The notes under the pieces are model-generated. The model had not been told where the DNA came from and did no database searches. It saw only the letters and a program-made list of their open reading frames with translations. From NCBI RefSeq assembly GCF_015143595.1, contig NZ_WYEU01000002.1, positions 124,001 through 188,000 on the forward strand: a stretch of 64,000 bases of DNA, written 5' to 3'. Shown here one piece after another: positions 50,914 through 64,000 of this stretch (the stretch's first letter is position 1; each line of letters opens with the position of its first letter). Source of the stretch: Sneathiella sp. P13V-1. GTDB lineage: Bacteria; Pseudomonadota; Alphaproteobacteria; Sneathiellales; Sneathiellaceae. Both the position numbers and the translations under genes were made by a program.

Positions 50914-50941
50914 TTGACTTAGTTCGCGAAATCTCGATAGT
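50914..50941 (+). promoter_or_regulatory. Possible promoter of the tRNA-Tyr/tuf operon
   Basis: -35 TTGACT (50914-50919) and -10 GATAGT (50936-50941) with a 16-base spacer, 44 bases upstream of the tRNA-Tyr gene. The -10 is imperfect. Confidence 0.45.
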
Positions 50942-50985
50942 GCCGCAACACCTTGCGGTTACTTCGGAAGGTAAATGTGGCGTCT

Positions 50986-51070
50986 GGAGGGATGCCTGAG
51001 CGGTTAAAAGGGGCGGACTGTAAATCCGCTGGCTATGCCTACGTTGGTTCGAATCCAACTCCCTCCACCA
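50986..51070 (+). tRNA. tRNA-Tyr (anticodon GTA)
   Basis: An 85-base class II tRNA with a long variable arm (GGCTATGCCTAC region), acceptor GGAGGGA/TCCCTCC, anticodon GTA in CTGTAAA, T-arm GTTGGTTCGAATCCAAC and encoded CCA. Confidence 0.97.
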
Positions 51071-51113
51071 TCACCCTGTTGTTCAGGTAGGGGTGATACG
51101 TTGCAGGATTTAC

Positions 51114-51187
51114 GCGGGTGTAGCTCAATGGTAGAGCAGAAGCCTTCCAAGCTTACGACGAGGGTTCGATTCCCTTCACCCGCTCCA
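51114..51187 (+). tRNA. tRNA-Gly (anticodon TCC)
   Basis: A 74-base cloverleaf: acceptor GCGGGTG/CACCCGC, D-arm GCTC/GAGC, anticodon TCC in CTTCCAA, T-arm AGGGTTCGATTCCCT and encoded CCA. It lies 43 bases after tRNA-Tyr. Confidence 0.97.
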
Positions 51188-51293
51188 ATCGCGTCGGTCA
51201 GCGCTTAAATACTGGCCAAAAATTTTGTTGATGTCGGAAGTTGACTTTCGGCATCTTTGGGCTGTGTGAAATTAAGTTCAGGACGACAGGATT

Positions 51294-52484
<1,191 letters not shown>

Positions 52485-52532
52485 GGTAACTTACTCACTA
52501 TCTGCAGGTTGATTGCAGTGAGATAATTGGCG

Positions 52533-52563
52533 TAAAGCCGCCTTGCAGGGCAGGGCGGCTTTA
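52533..52563 (+). terminator. Hairpin after tuf
   Basis: Perfect 10-bp stem TAAAGCCGCC/GGCGGCTTTA with an 11-base loop, 48 bases past the tuf stop and just before tRNA-Trp. No T-run follows, so it may be a processing site or partial terminator. Confidence 0.5.
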
Positions 52564-52580
52564 TAGTCAAAGCAAGGCAT

Positions 52581-52656
52581 AGGAGTGTAGCTCAATTGGT
52601 AGAGCACCGGTCTCCAAAACCGGGGGTTGGGGGTTCGATCCCCTCCACTCCTGCCA
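52581..52656 (+). tRNA. tRNA-Trp (anticodon CCA)
   Basis: A 76-base cloverleaf: acceptor AGGAGTG/CACTCCT, D-arm GCTC/GAGC, anticodon CCA in CTCCAAA, T-arm GGGGGTTCGATCCCC and encoded terminal CCA. It lies 77 bases before secE, an arrangement conserved in proteobacteria. Confidence 0.97.
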
Positions 52657-52733
52657 GCTTTGCTTGATCTCTTGTGAAATATCCTGTATACGCCCGTTTC
52701 TATCGGGTAATTTATTTGGAATTTGAGGACATA

Positions 52734-52931
52734 ATGGCAAAGGTAACTCCAGGCGCTTTTATCCGTCAGGTGCGGCAGGAAGCTTCTAAGGTAACGTGGC
52801 CAACCCGCAAGGAGACTCTTGTGACGACGGGTATGGTTTTCGTAATGGTGTTCCTTGCGTCCATGTTCTTTTTTCTTGTCGATTCCGGCATCCAGTTTGT
52901 CGTGAAACAAATTTTGGCTTTGGGGGCTTAA
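52734..52931 (+). CDS. secE: Preprotein translocase subunit SecE
   Basis: A 65-residue subunit of the SecYEG channel. The short one-transmembrane form is typical of alphaproteobacteria: cytoplasmic segment [20 protein letters not shown], then one membrane span ([19 protein letters not shown]). ATG 52734 follows a TTTGAGGA site. nusG begins two bases after its stop; the secE-nusG pairing is universal in this group. Confidence 0.96.
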   Translation: MAKVTPGAFIRQVRQEASKVTWPTRKETLVTTGMVFVMVFLASMFFFLVDSGIQFVVKQILALGA

Positions 52932-52932
52932 T

Positions 52933-53478
52933 ATGAGTGAACGAACTGCCAAAAAACGTTGGTATATCATTCACGCGTATTCCGGCTTTGAAAAGAAAGT
53001 CGCGCAGGCTGTGAAGGAGCAAGCGATCCTGAAAGGGATGGCTGACAAATTTGAAGATGTGCTGGTTCCTGTAGAAGAAGTTGTGGAAGTGCGGCGCGGC
53101 CAAAAGGTGAGTACCGAGCGGAAGTTTTTCCCTGGCTACGTCCTTGCCCACATGGAAATGAATGACGAGACATATCACCTTGTGAAGAATCTTCCCAAGG
53201 TTTCTGGTTTTTTGGGGAACGCGAACAAGCCTCAGCCGATTTCTGAGAAAGAGGCGATGGCGGTTCTTAATCAGGTTCAGGAAGGGATCGATCATCCGAA
53301 ACCTTCCATCACTTTCGAGATTGGCGAGGAAGTCCGTGTATGTGACGGTCCTTTCGCGACCTTTATGGGCGCTGTAGAGGAAGTCGACGAGGAAAAGGCC
53401 AAGTTGAAAGTTTCTGTTTCTATCTTCGGGCGTTCTACGCCTGTAGAATTGGATTATTCGCAGGTTGAAAAGAGTTAG
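52933..53478 (+). CDS. nusG: Transcription termination/antitermination protein NusG
   Basis: A 181-residue elongation factor that binds RNA polymerase and Rho or ribosome. The NGN domain begins [20 protein letters not shown], with [20 protein letters not shown]. The KOW domain lies about residues 125-160 ([20 protein letters not shown]) and the protein ends [10 protein letters not shown]. It is directly downstream of secE in the rpl-rpoBC operon. Confidence 0.97.
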   Translation: MSERTAKKRWYIIHAYSGFEKKVAQAVKEQAILKGMADKFEDVLVPVEEVVEVRRGQKVSTERKFFPGYVLAHMEMNDETYHLVKNLPKVSGFLGNANKPQPISEKEAMAVLNQVQEGIDHPKPSITFEIGEEVRVCDGPFATFMGAVEEVDEEKAKLKVSVSIFGRSTPVELDYSQVEKS

Positions 53479-53556
53479 TTCTTTTTGACTGTGTTTTTGT
53501 TGCGGGAGGTTCGGCCAGAACTGTACCGCGGCCCCTTTTGATTGTTAGGGAATATA

Positions 53557-53985
53557 ATGGCTAAAAAAATTCAAGGTTATATCAAGTTGCAGGTCCCTGC
53601 GGGACAGGCAAATCCTTCACCTCCTATTGGTCCGGCTCTTGGTCAGCAGGGTGTGAACATTATGGAATTCTGTAAAGCTTTTAATGCTGCAACTGGTAGC
53701 ATGGAAGGCGGCATGCCAGTTCCAACTCTGATCACCGTATATGCGGATCGCTCTTTCACATTTATCACCAAAACACCACCAGCTTCTTACTTCTTGAAAA
53801 AAGCTGCGGGTCAGAAAAAAGGTGGTAGCACGCCAGGTCGCGAAGTTGCTGCAACAGTTACTCTCGATCAGGTTCGTGAAATTGCAGAAGCTAAAATGGT
53901 AGACCTCAATGCAAACGACATTGATGCTGCTATGGAAATCATTAAAGGTTCAGCCCGTTCCATGGGCTATGCGGTAGAAGGGTAA
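53557..53985 (+). CDS. rplK: 50S ribosomal protein L11
   Basis: A 142-residue protein of the GTPase-associated centre, binding 23S rRNA. It begins [20 protein letters not shown] and contains [40 protein letters not shown] and the final [15 protein letters not shown]. PrmA, encoded at 12989-13855, is its known methyltransferase. ATG 53557 is chosen over the upstream TTG. It leads the L11-L1 pair, six bases before rplA. Confidence 0.98.
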   Translation: MAKKIQGYIKLQVPAGQANPSPPIGPALGQQGVNIMEFCKAFNAATGSMEGGMPVPTLITVYADRSFTFITKTPPASYFLKKAAGQKKGGSTPGREVAATVTLDQVREIAEAKMVDLNANDIDAAMEIIKGSARSMGYAVEG

Positions 53986-53991
53986 TAGACA

Positions 53992-54684
53992 ATGGCTAAA
54001 CTGACTAAGCGTCAAAAGGCTGCGGCGTCCGCTATCGACCGCGACAAGCTTTATGGTCTGGAAGAAGCTCTTGAGCTTGTGAAAACTCACGCAACTTCCA
54101 AATTCGACGAAACTGTTGAAATCTCGATGAACCTTGGTGTTGACCCTCGTCACGCTGATCAGATGGTTCGTGGTGTTATTCAGCTGCCAAATGGTACAGG
54201 CAAAAACGTTCGCGTTGCCGTGTTCGCTCGAGATGCAAAAGCAGAAGAAGCGAAAGAAGCAGGCGCTGATATCGTCGGTGCCGAAGACCTGATGGAAAGC
54301 ATTCAGGCTGGTAACATGGACTTTGATCGCTGCGTTGCGACACCAGACATGATGGCAATCGTTGGCCGTCTTGGTAAAGTTCTGGGCCCACGTGGCCTGA
54401 TGCCAAACCCGAAACTTGGTACTGTTACACCTAATGTTGGTGACGCTGTTAAGGCTGCCAAAGGTGGTCAGGTTGAATTCCGTACCGAGAAAACAGGTAT
54501 CATTCATGCCGGTGTTGGTAAAGCGAGCTTCTCTGCTGATGCATTGAAAGAAAACACAAAAGCGTTCATCGACGCGGTTGTGAAAGCTAAGCCATCAGGC
54601 GCAAAAGGCCAGTATGTACGTCGCATTGCTGTTAGCTCAACAATGGGCCCTGGCGTTAAACTCGAAATTAGCGAGCTGATTTAA
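53992..54684 (+). CDS. rplA: 50S ribosomal protein L1
   Basis: A 230-residue protein of the L1 stalk and, in many bacteria, the translational repressor of the L11 operon. Recognisable segments are [58 protein letters not shown] and the RNA-binding stretch [20 protein letters not shown]. It starts six bases after rplK. The end [16 protein letters not shown]-like ([18 protein letters not shown]) is standard. Confidence 0.98.
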   Translation: MAKLTKRQKAAASAIDRDKLYGLEEALELVKTHATSKFDETVEISMNLGVDPRHADQMVRGVIQLPNGTGKNVRVAVFARDAKAEEAKEAGADIVGAEDLMESIQAGNMDFDRCVATPDMMAIVGRLGKVLGPRGLMPNPKLGTVTPNVGDAVKAAKGGQVEFRTEKTGIIHAGVGKASFSADALKENTKAFIDAVVKAKPSGAKGQYVRRIAVSSTMGPGVKLEISELI

Positions 54685-54953
54685 GCATCGCTTTTAAGGA
54701 TTTGCCGCCCTAGGGTGGCAAAGCCTGTGCCTTTCTTCGGGAGGGCACAGCTGTCCAAGACTGCAGGTGTTCCAGATCTTCGGTGATGGAATTTAAATTC
54801 GTAAGATGCCCGCATAGACAGGGAAGCTAAAGATTTGCCGCGATGCGGTGTTCAGGTGGACCTGGGACAGTAAAACGGGTCTGACATAAGTCAGACTCTT
54901 TTGTGAACCGGAATGTTCTGATTAAGGGATATTCCATTTTTTGGAGACGACGA
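54685..54953 (+). promoter_or_regulatory. rplJ leader (ribosomal protein L10-type leader)
   Basis: The 269-base gap before rplJ holds several stem-loops, including CTGTGCC/GGCACAG (54725-54731 and 54744-54750) and TTTGCC/GGCAAA (54701-54722). In other bacteria the L10-L12 complex binds a structured leader here to repress its own translation. The fold was not computed. Confidence 0.6.
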
Positions 54954-55463
54954 GTGGACCGATCACAAAAGGAAGCTCTGGTAACCGAAATGAACGATCT
55001 CTTCACCAACGCAGGTGTTGTTGTCGTGGCGCAATACAGTGGTCTCACTGTGGCCGAGATGACAGAGATGCGTGTGAAGATGCGTGAAGCGGGTGCCACC
55101 TTCAAAGTTACCAAAAATCGGCTTGCACGTCTCGCTCTTGAAGGCACGGACTATGGTTCGCTTTCAGACAAGCTTAAAGGCCCTGTAGGTATCGCCTATT
55201 CAGACGATCCTGTAGTAGCTCCTAAGATTGTTATGGAATACTCCAAAGCGAACGAGAAGTTGGTCGTAATCGGTGGTGCAATGGGCGTTACAGAACTTGA
55301 CGCGGATGGCGTTAAGTCTCTGGCAAGCCTGCCATCACTGGACGAACTTCGCGGAAAACTGGTTGGATTGCTTCAAGCACCTGCAACGAAAGTTGCTGGC
55401 GTTGTTCAAGCCCCAGCCAGCCAGCTGGCTCGTGTCCTGTCGGCGAAAGCCGAACAGGGTTAG
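54954..55463 (+). CDS. rplJ: 50S ribosomal protein L10
   Basis: A 169-residue protein that anchors L7/L12 dimers to the ribosomal stalk. It begins [20 protein letters not shown] (GTG start behind a GGAG site seven bases away) and has [18 protein letters not shown], then [20 protein letters not shown]. The C-terminal helix ([17 protein letters not shown]) is the L12-binding part. A longer frame open to 54903 is unlikely because it lacks family similarity and a ribosome site. Confidence 0.96.
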   Translation: MDRSQKEALVTEMNDLFTNAGVVVVAQYSGLTVAEMTEMRVKMREAGATFKVTKNRLARLALEGTDYGSLSDKLKGPVGIAYSDDPVVAPKIVMEYSKANEKLVVIGGAMGVTELDADGVKSLASLPSLDELRGKLVGLLQAPATKVAGVVQAPASQLARVLSAKAEQG

Positions 55464-55524
55464 ATGTTAAAGTCACAAACTTATTTTATTTAAACCTAAC
55501 GGTTTACCTGAGGAGAATAGTACA

Positions 55525-55905
55525 ATGGCTGATCTCGAAAAGATTGCCGAAGATCTTTCAGCACTTACAGTGTTGGAAGCTGCAGAACTCGCAAAACTGC
55601 TTGAAGACAAATGGGGCGTATCCGCTGCTGCTCCAGTTGCAGTAGCTGCTGTTGGTGGCGCTGCAGGTGGTGACGCTGGCGCCGCTGCTGAAAAAGACGA
55701 ATTTGATGTTATCCTGGCTTCTGCTGGCGATAAGAAAATCAACGTCATTAAAGAAGTTCGCGCTATCACAGGCTTGGGTCTGAAAGAAGCTAAAGAACTG
55801 GTTGAAGGTGCTCCTAAGCCAGTTAAAGAAGGTGCTTCTAAAGACGAAGCTGAGAAGCTTAAAGAACAGCTCGAAGGTGCCGGTGCTACAGTTGAGCTGA
55901 AATAA
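55525..55905 (+). CDS. rplL: 50S ribosomal protein L7/L12
   Basis: A 126-residue stalk protein that recruits translation factors. The N-terminal dimerisation helix ([20 protein letters not shown]), Ala/Gly-rich flexible hinge (residues about 38-55) and C-terminal domain ([32 protein letters not shown]) are complete. A GAGGAGA site precedes the ATG. It is followed by a 271-base gap before rpoB, as in other proteobacteria. Confidence 0.99.
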   Translation: MADLEKIAEDLSALTVLEAAELAKLLEDKWGVSAAAPVAVAAVGGAAGGDAGAAAEKDEFDVILASAGDKKINVIKEVRAITGLGLKEAKELVEGAPKPVKEGASKDEAEKLKEQLEGAGATVELK

Positions 55906-55942
55906 GCTTGATTACACCAGCGATCTTTGATCGAAAATGTAT

Positions 55943-55972
55943 CGGGGAAGGTGGCATTTGCTGCCTTCCCCG
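55943..55972 (+). terminator. Hairpin in the rplL-rpoB gap
   Basis: Strong stem CGGGGAAGG/CCTTCCCCG (with an inner GGCA/TGCC option) 37 bases after rplL. It has no T-run after it. In E. coli the equivalent gap contains a partial terminator and an RNase III site that lower rpoBC expression relative to ribosomal protein genes; a similar role is possible here. Confidence 0.5.
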
Positions 55973-56176
55973 AAGCCGCTTTCGGAAGAACGCGGTAAAT
56001 CCGGCGGGATTTTAAAGGCGCATCCCTCGGCTCGGAAGGGTAATCCGGCAGGAAATTTGTTGAATTTATCTCACTTTGCCCTTCATTATAGCCAAGGGTG
56101 CAGGGAAATAAATTTGGTTAGCCCTTGATTTTGAGGGCGACGTGGTTGTTAAACAACATAGATACGGGGATTTCGC

Positions 56177-59100
56177 ATGGGCATTTTGCAGTCGTTCACG
56201 GGCCGTAAACGCGTACGCAAGGATTTTGGTAGAATTACAGCTGCCACAGAGATGCCAAACCTGATCGAGGTACAAAAAACCTCCTATGACGCATTCCTGA
56301 TGCAAGACGTTGCAACAGATGAGCGTGGTGATGAAGGCCTTCAGGCCGTTTTCAAATCAGTGTTTCCCATCAAAGATTTTGCAGACACTGCAAGTCTGGA
56401 GTTTGTTTCTTACGAGTTCGAACCTCCGAAATATGACGAAGAAGAATGCCAGCAGCGCAGCATGACTTTTGCCGCGCCACTGAAGGCAACTTTGCGTCTG
56501 ATCGTATTTGAGGTAGATCCAGACACAGAAGCTAAGTCTGTTCTGGATATTAAAGAACAAAGTGTATACATGGGCGATATGCCGCTCATGACCGACAAAG
56601 GTACGTTCATCATTAACGGTACAGAGCGTGTTATCGTTTCTCAGATGCATCGTAGCCCAGGTGTGTTCTTTGATCATGACAAAGGGAAAACACACTCCAG
56701 CGGTAAGTTGTTGTTCGCAGCCCGTGTCATTCCGTATCGCGGCTCGTGGCTGGACTTTGAATTTGATGCCAAGGACGTAGTGCATGTACGTATTGACCGC
56801 CGCCGTAAAATGCCGGTTACAACACTGCTGCAAGCCTTGGATATGACCCATGAAGATATCCTGAATTTCTTCTATAACCGGGTGAACTATAAGCTGGACA
56901 AAAAAGGCTGGCGCACACCATTTAATGTGGATCGTGTTCGAGGAAGCCGTTTGCTGCGTGACCTGGTTGATGCAAAAACCGAAAAAGTTGTTGCTGAAGC
57001 CGGTACAAAAATTTCTCCGCGCCTTGGCAAGAAGCTTGTTGATGGTGGATTGGAAGAAATTCTTGTCAGCCATCATGATCTGATCGGCCGTTTCGCTGCA
57101 GAAGATATGATCAACCCAGAATCTGGCGAAATTTTCGTTGAAGCGGGCGATGAGCTGACCGAACAGTTGATTGACCAGTTGGAAGCAGCTGGTTTCGATG
57201 AGATTTCCACTCTGGATATCGACAACGTTAATGTTGGTCCTTACATCCGCAACACGTTGGCACTGGATAAAGCGTCTAGCCGTGAACAGGCGCTGATTGA
57301 TATCTACCGTGTAATGCGTCCAGGTGAGCCGCCAACCGAAGAAACCGCAAGTGCACTTTTCGAAGGCTTGTTCTTTGACCCTGAGCGTTATGACCTTTCC
57401 GCGGTCGGCCGTGTGAAGATGAATATGCGTCTGGACCTTGATGTTGAAGATACGGTTCGTGTTCTTCGGAAAGATGACATTCTTGAAGTTGTCAAGACAC
57501 TGGTGCGCCTGAAAGATGGTCACGGTGAAACTGACGATATCGATAACCTTGGTAACCGTCGTGTTCGCTCCGTTGGCGAACTGATGGAAAACCAGTATCG
57601 TATTGGTCTTCTTCGTATGGAGCGTGCCATTCGTGAGCGCATGAGTTCCGTCGAAATTGACACAGTAATGCCGCAAGATCTGATCAATGCAAAACCGGCT
57701 GCCGCTGCGGTTCGTGAATTCTTTGGCTCCAGCCAGTTGTCACAGTTTATGGACCAGACCAACCCACTGTCAGAGATTACCCATAAGCGCCGTCTTTCGG
57801 CGTTAGGCCCGGGTGGTTTGACACGTGAGCGTGCCGGCTTTGAGGTGCGTGACGTTCACCCAACTCACTATGGTCGAATTTGTCCAATTGAAACACCTGA
57901 GGGTCCGAACATTGGTTTGATCAACTCTCTGGCTACTTTCGCGCGTGTCAACAAATATGGCTTTATCGAAAGCCCATATCAGAAAGTTGATAACGGTAAG
58001 CTGACAGGTGAAGTAAAGTATCTCTCTGCTATGGAAGAGAGCAAACACACTATCTCACAAGCAAATGCTGCTCTGGATGACAAGGGAAGTTTCACAGAAG
58101 ACTTCGTTCGTTGTCGTTCGCAGGGTGAATATGTTGTCGCGAAACCGGATGATGTGACTTACATCGACGTGTCTCCAAAACAGTTGGTATCTGTAGGTGC
58201 GTCCCTCATTCCGTTCCTTGAAAACGATGATGCGAACCGTGCTTTGATGGGATCAAACATGCAGCGTCAGGCTGTACCTCTTCTGAAAGCCGAAGCTCCA
58301 TTTGTGGGTACAGGTATGGAAGAGCGTGTGGCACGCGACTCTGGTGTAGCAACTGTTGCCAAACGTGGTGGTATCGTTGATCAGGTGGATGCGACTCGTA
58401 TCGTTATCCGCGCTGATGAAGGCGATCTGTCCAAGTCTGGCGTGGATATCTACAACCTTCTGAAATTCCAGCGTTCGAACCAGAACACTTGTATCAACCA
58501 GCGTCCTCTTGTGAAAGTGGGTGACCGTATTGAAGCTGGCGACATCATTTGTGATGGTCCGTCAACGGATCTCGGTGAGTTGGCTCTTGGTCGGAACGTG
58601 CTGGTGGCCTTTATGCCTTGGAACGGTTACAACTTCGAGGACTCGATCCTCATCTCTGAACGGATCGTGAAAGACGATGTCTTTACATCTATCCATATTG
58701 AAGAGTTTGAAGTTGCTGCTCGTGACACGAAACTTGGTCCGGAAGAGATCACACGTGACATTCCAAATGTCGGTGAAGATGCACTTGGTAACCTCGACGA
58801 AGCCGGTATTGTTTATGTAGGTGCTGAAATTCAGCCTGGCGATATCCTCGTTGGTAAAATCACACCAAAGGGTGAAAGCCCAATGACACCGGAAGAGAAA
58901 CTTCTGCGTGCCATTTTTGGTGAGAAAGCGTCAGATGTTCGTGATACATCCCTGCGTCTGCCGCCGGGTGTTGCAGGTACAGTTGTTGAAGTTCGTGTCT
59001 TTAACCGTCATGGTGTTGAAAAAGACGAACGTGCTTTGGCGATTGAACGTGACGAAATTGAGCATCTTGCAAAAGACCGTGACGACGAAAGTGCCATTCT

Positions 59101-60277
59101 GGAGCGTACCATTTACGACCGCCTGAAAAACCTGTTGGTTGGACAGAAAGTTGTTTCCGGACCATCTGAATTTAGCGCCGGTGAAGTCATCGACTCTGCG
59201 AAACTTCTGGAACTACACCGCGGTGTTTGGTGGCAGCTAAGTGTCGAAGACGATACGATGATGCTTAACATTGAAGCGTTGAAGAGGCAGTATGATGAAG
59301 CGATCGGTCGTTTGAGCGCCCGTTTCAACAATAAAGTTGATAAACTGCAGCGTGGAGATGAACTGCCACCTGGGGTTATGAAAATGGTGAAAGTCTTTGT
59401 TGCCGTGAAGCGTAAGCTTCAGCCTGGTGACAAGATGGCCGGCCGTCATGGTAACAAGGGTGTTATCTCTCGCATTCTGCCTGAAGAAGACATGCCTTAC
59501 CTAGAAGATGGTAAACCAGTTGATATCGTGTTGAACCCACTTGGTGTGCCATCACGTATGAACGTTGGTCAGATCCTTGAGACGCACCTTGGTTGGGCAA
59601 GTCATGGCATTGGCGTTCAAATCAATGAAATGATGAACAAACTGAACCGTGGTGAAGACGAACTTGATGCGCTGAAAGCCAAACTTCGCGAAGTTTACGG
59701 CGATGAAGAGTATGAAGAAAAAATGTCTGACATGGACCGTGACCAGCTGATGGAACTTGGGGACAACCTCAGAAACGGTGTCACTTTTGCAACGCCAGTA
59801 TTTGATGGTGCAAAAGAAGAAGACATCAACCGTCTTCTCGAAGTTGGCGGGCTGGATACTTCCGGTCAGGTTACTCTGATTGATGGTCGTACAGGTGAGC
59901 CATTTGACCGTAAGGTTACTGTTGGTTACATCTACATGTTGAAACTGCACCACCTTGTCGATGACAAGATCCACGCGCGTTCCATTGGCCCATACAGCCT
60001 TGTTACGCAGCAGCCACTGGGCGGTAAAGCTCAGTTCGGTGGACAGCGCTTCGGTGAGATGGAGGTATGGGCACTTCAGGCTTATGGTGCTGCTTATACT
60101 TTGCAGGAAATGCTGACAGTGAAATCTGACGATGTCGCTGGCCGTACTAAAGTATATGAAGCCATTGTACGTGGTGACGATGCTTTCGAGGCTGGCATCC
60201 CAGAGAGCTTCAACGTTCTGGTCAAAGAGATGCGTTCTCTATGTCTGAACGTGGAACTATCGCAGATCGGATATTGA
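56177..60277 (+). CDS. rpoB: DNA-directed RNA polymerase subunit beta
   Basis: A 1366-residue catalytic subunit. The start is [14 protein letters not shown]. The rifampicin pocket (about residues 517-545) reads [20 protein letters not shown] and [14 protein letters not shown], with the usual Asp, His and Ser positions, so no classic resistance change is present. Active-site segments include [20 protein letters not shown] and [20 protein letters not shown]. The C-terminus has [20 protein letters not shown] and LCLNVELS. It is followed after 111 bases by rpoC. Confidence 0.99.
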   Translation: MGILQSFTGRKRVRKDFGRITAATEMPNLIEVQKTSYDAFLMQDVATDERGDEGLQAVFKSVFPIKDFADTASLEFVSYEFEPPKYDEEECQQRSMTFAAPLKATLRLIVFEVDPDTEAKSVLDIKEQSVYMGDMPLMTDKGTFIINGTERVIVSQMHRSPGVFFDHDKGKTHSSGKLLFAARVIPYRGSWLDFEFDAKDVVHVRIDRRRKMPVTTLLQALDMTHEDILNFFYNRVNYKLDKKGWRTPFNVDRVRGSRLLRDLVDAKTEKVVAEAGTKISPRLGKKLVDGGLEEILVSHHDLIGRFAAEDMINPESGEIFVEAGDELTEQLIDQLEAAGFDEISTLDIDNVNVGPYIRNTLALDKASSREQALIDIYRVMRPGEPPTEETASALFEGLFFDPERYDLSAVGRVKMNMRLDLDVEDTVRVLRKDDILEVVKTLVRLKDGHGETDDIDNLGNRRVRSVGELMENQYRIGLLRMERAIRERMSSVEIDTVMPQDLINAKPAAAAVREFFGSSQLSQFMDQTNPLSEITHKRRLSALGPGGLTRERAGFEVRDVHPTHYGRICPIETPEGPNIGLINSLATFARVNKYGFIESPYQKVDNGKLTGEVKYLSAMEESKHTISQANAALDDKGSFTEDFVRCRSQGEYVVAKPDDVTYIDVSPKQLVSVGASLIPFLENDDANRALMGSNMQRQAVPLLKAEAPFVGTGMEERVARDSGVATVAKRGGIVDQVDATRIVIRADEGDLSKSGVDIYNLLKFQRSNQNTCINQRPLVKVGDRIEAGDIICDGPSTDLGELALGRNVLVAFMPWNGYNFEDSILISERIVKDDVFTSIHIEEFEVAARDTKLGPEEITRDIPNVGEDALGNLDEAGIVYVGAEIQPGDILVGKITPKGESPMTPEEKLLRAIFGEKASDVRDTSLRLPPGVAGTVVEVRVFNRHGVEKDERALAIERDEIEHLAKDRDDESAILERTIYDRLKNLLVGQKVVSGPSEFSAGEVIDSAKLLELHRGVWWQLSVEDDTMMLNIEALKRQYDEAIGRLSARFNNKVDKLQRGDELPPGVMKMVKVFVAVKRKLQPGDKMAGRHGNKGVISRILPEEDMPYLEDGKPVDIVLNPLGVPSRMNVGQILETHLGWASHGIGVQINEMMNKLNRGEDELDALKAKLREVYGDEEYEEKMSDMDRDQLMELGDNLRNGVTFATPVFDGAKEEDINRLLEVGGLDTSGQVTLIDGRTGEPFDRKVTVGYIYMLKLHHLVDDKIHARSIGPYSLVTQQPLGGKAQFGGQRFGEMEVWALQAYGAAYTLQEMLTVKSDDVAGRTKVYEAIVRGDDAFEAGIPESFNVLVKEMRSLCLNVELSQIGY

Positions 60278-60346
60278 TAAAGGAAGCCCCGGCAGCGTCG
60301 GGGCATCCGTTTTCTAGACTTAATTCATTATTAGGCAGCTTAATGA

Positions 60347-64000
<3,654 letters not shown>

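Noticed and set aside
56357-57676. Long reading frame on the minus strand opposite rpoB (439 codons)
   Set aside because: Antisense artefact of rpoB codon bias; the composition is His/Cys/Phe-rich and it has no motif.

Overview
The window is a chromosomal segment from a Gram-negative alphaproteobacterium of moderate GC with AT-rich gaps. It probably belongs to one of the marine Rhodospirillales/Sneathiella/Kiloniella-like groups, but the genus cannot be fixed from sequence reading alone. The evidence is the end of a dcw cluster in alphaproteobacterial order (ftsQ-ftsA-ftsZ-lpxC, then bamD-recN-ligA), an RpoH2-type sigma factor, DUF1127 domains, a CcdA-type protein, a MoxR/CoxE pair and a perfect TTAA-N7-TTAA CtrA-type box.

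Layout. Bases 1-9863: division (ftsQ partial, ftsA, ftsZ), lipid A (lpxC), an XRE regulator on the minus strand, outer-membrane assembly (bamD) and DNA repair/replication (recN, ligA). Bases 9853-24420: mixed housekeeping and accessory genes, namely an M24 aminopeptidase, an unusual double-DUF1127 protein with a small unknown partner, prmA, a UvrD/PcrA helicase, a CLC chloride protein, hydroxypyruvate isomerase with xanthine phosphoribosyltransferase, an NnrU-like membrane protein, a hotdog thioesterase, an Lrp/LysE exporter pair, an M20 amidohydrolase and an MBL-fold hydrolase. Bases 24417-27677: regulators, including a MarR / receiver / HPt run in which the receiver has lost its phospho-acceptor aspartate.

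Bases 27775-33779 are the most unusual part. A 1788-residue Sec-exported YD/RHS-repeat protein carries an internal pair of hydrophobic segments just before its RHS core, and then a C-terminal multi-pass membrane domain unlike the usual nuclease tips. It is followed by a small multi-pass membrane protein with a strong ribosome binding site. This looks like a polymorphic toxin plus immunity pair with a membrane target, but that is inference.

Bases 33785-49613: CoxE-like VWA with MoxR AAA+, an MFS transporter, RpoH2, a SRAP protein, CcdA, a quinone oxidoreductase, a HlyU/BigR-like ArsR regulator, a SleB-type wall hydrolase under a candidate CtrA box, an EamA exporter, an AraC regulator with an effector domain, a copA-cueR copper module with a 19-bp-spacer MerR-type promoter, and a histidine kinase coupled to a secreted SUOX-like protein. 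Bases 49808-64000: tRNA-Thr and rlmB on the minus strand, then the classic translation/transcription string tRNA-Tyr, tRNA-Gly, tuf, tRNA-Trp, secE, nusG, rplK, rplA, rplJ, rplL, rpoB and rpoC (rpoC runs off the window). No insertion sequence, prophage, CRISPR array or rRNA gene was seen.
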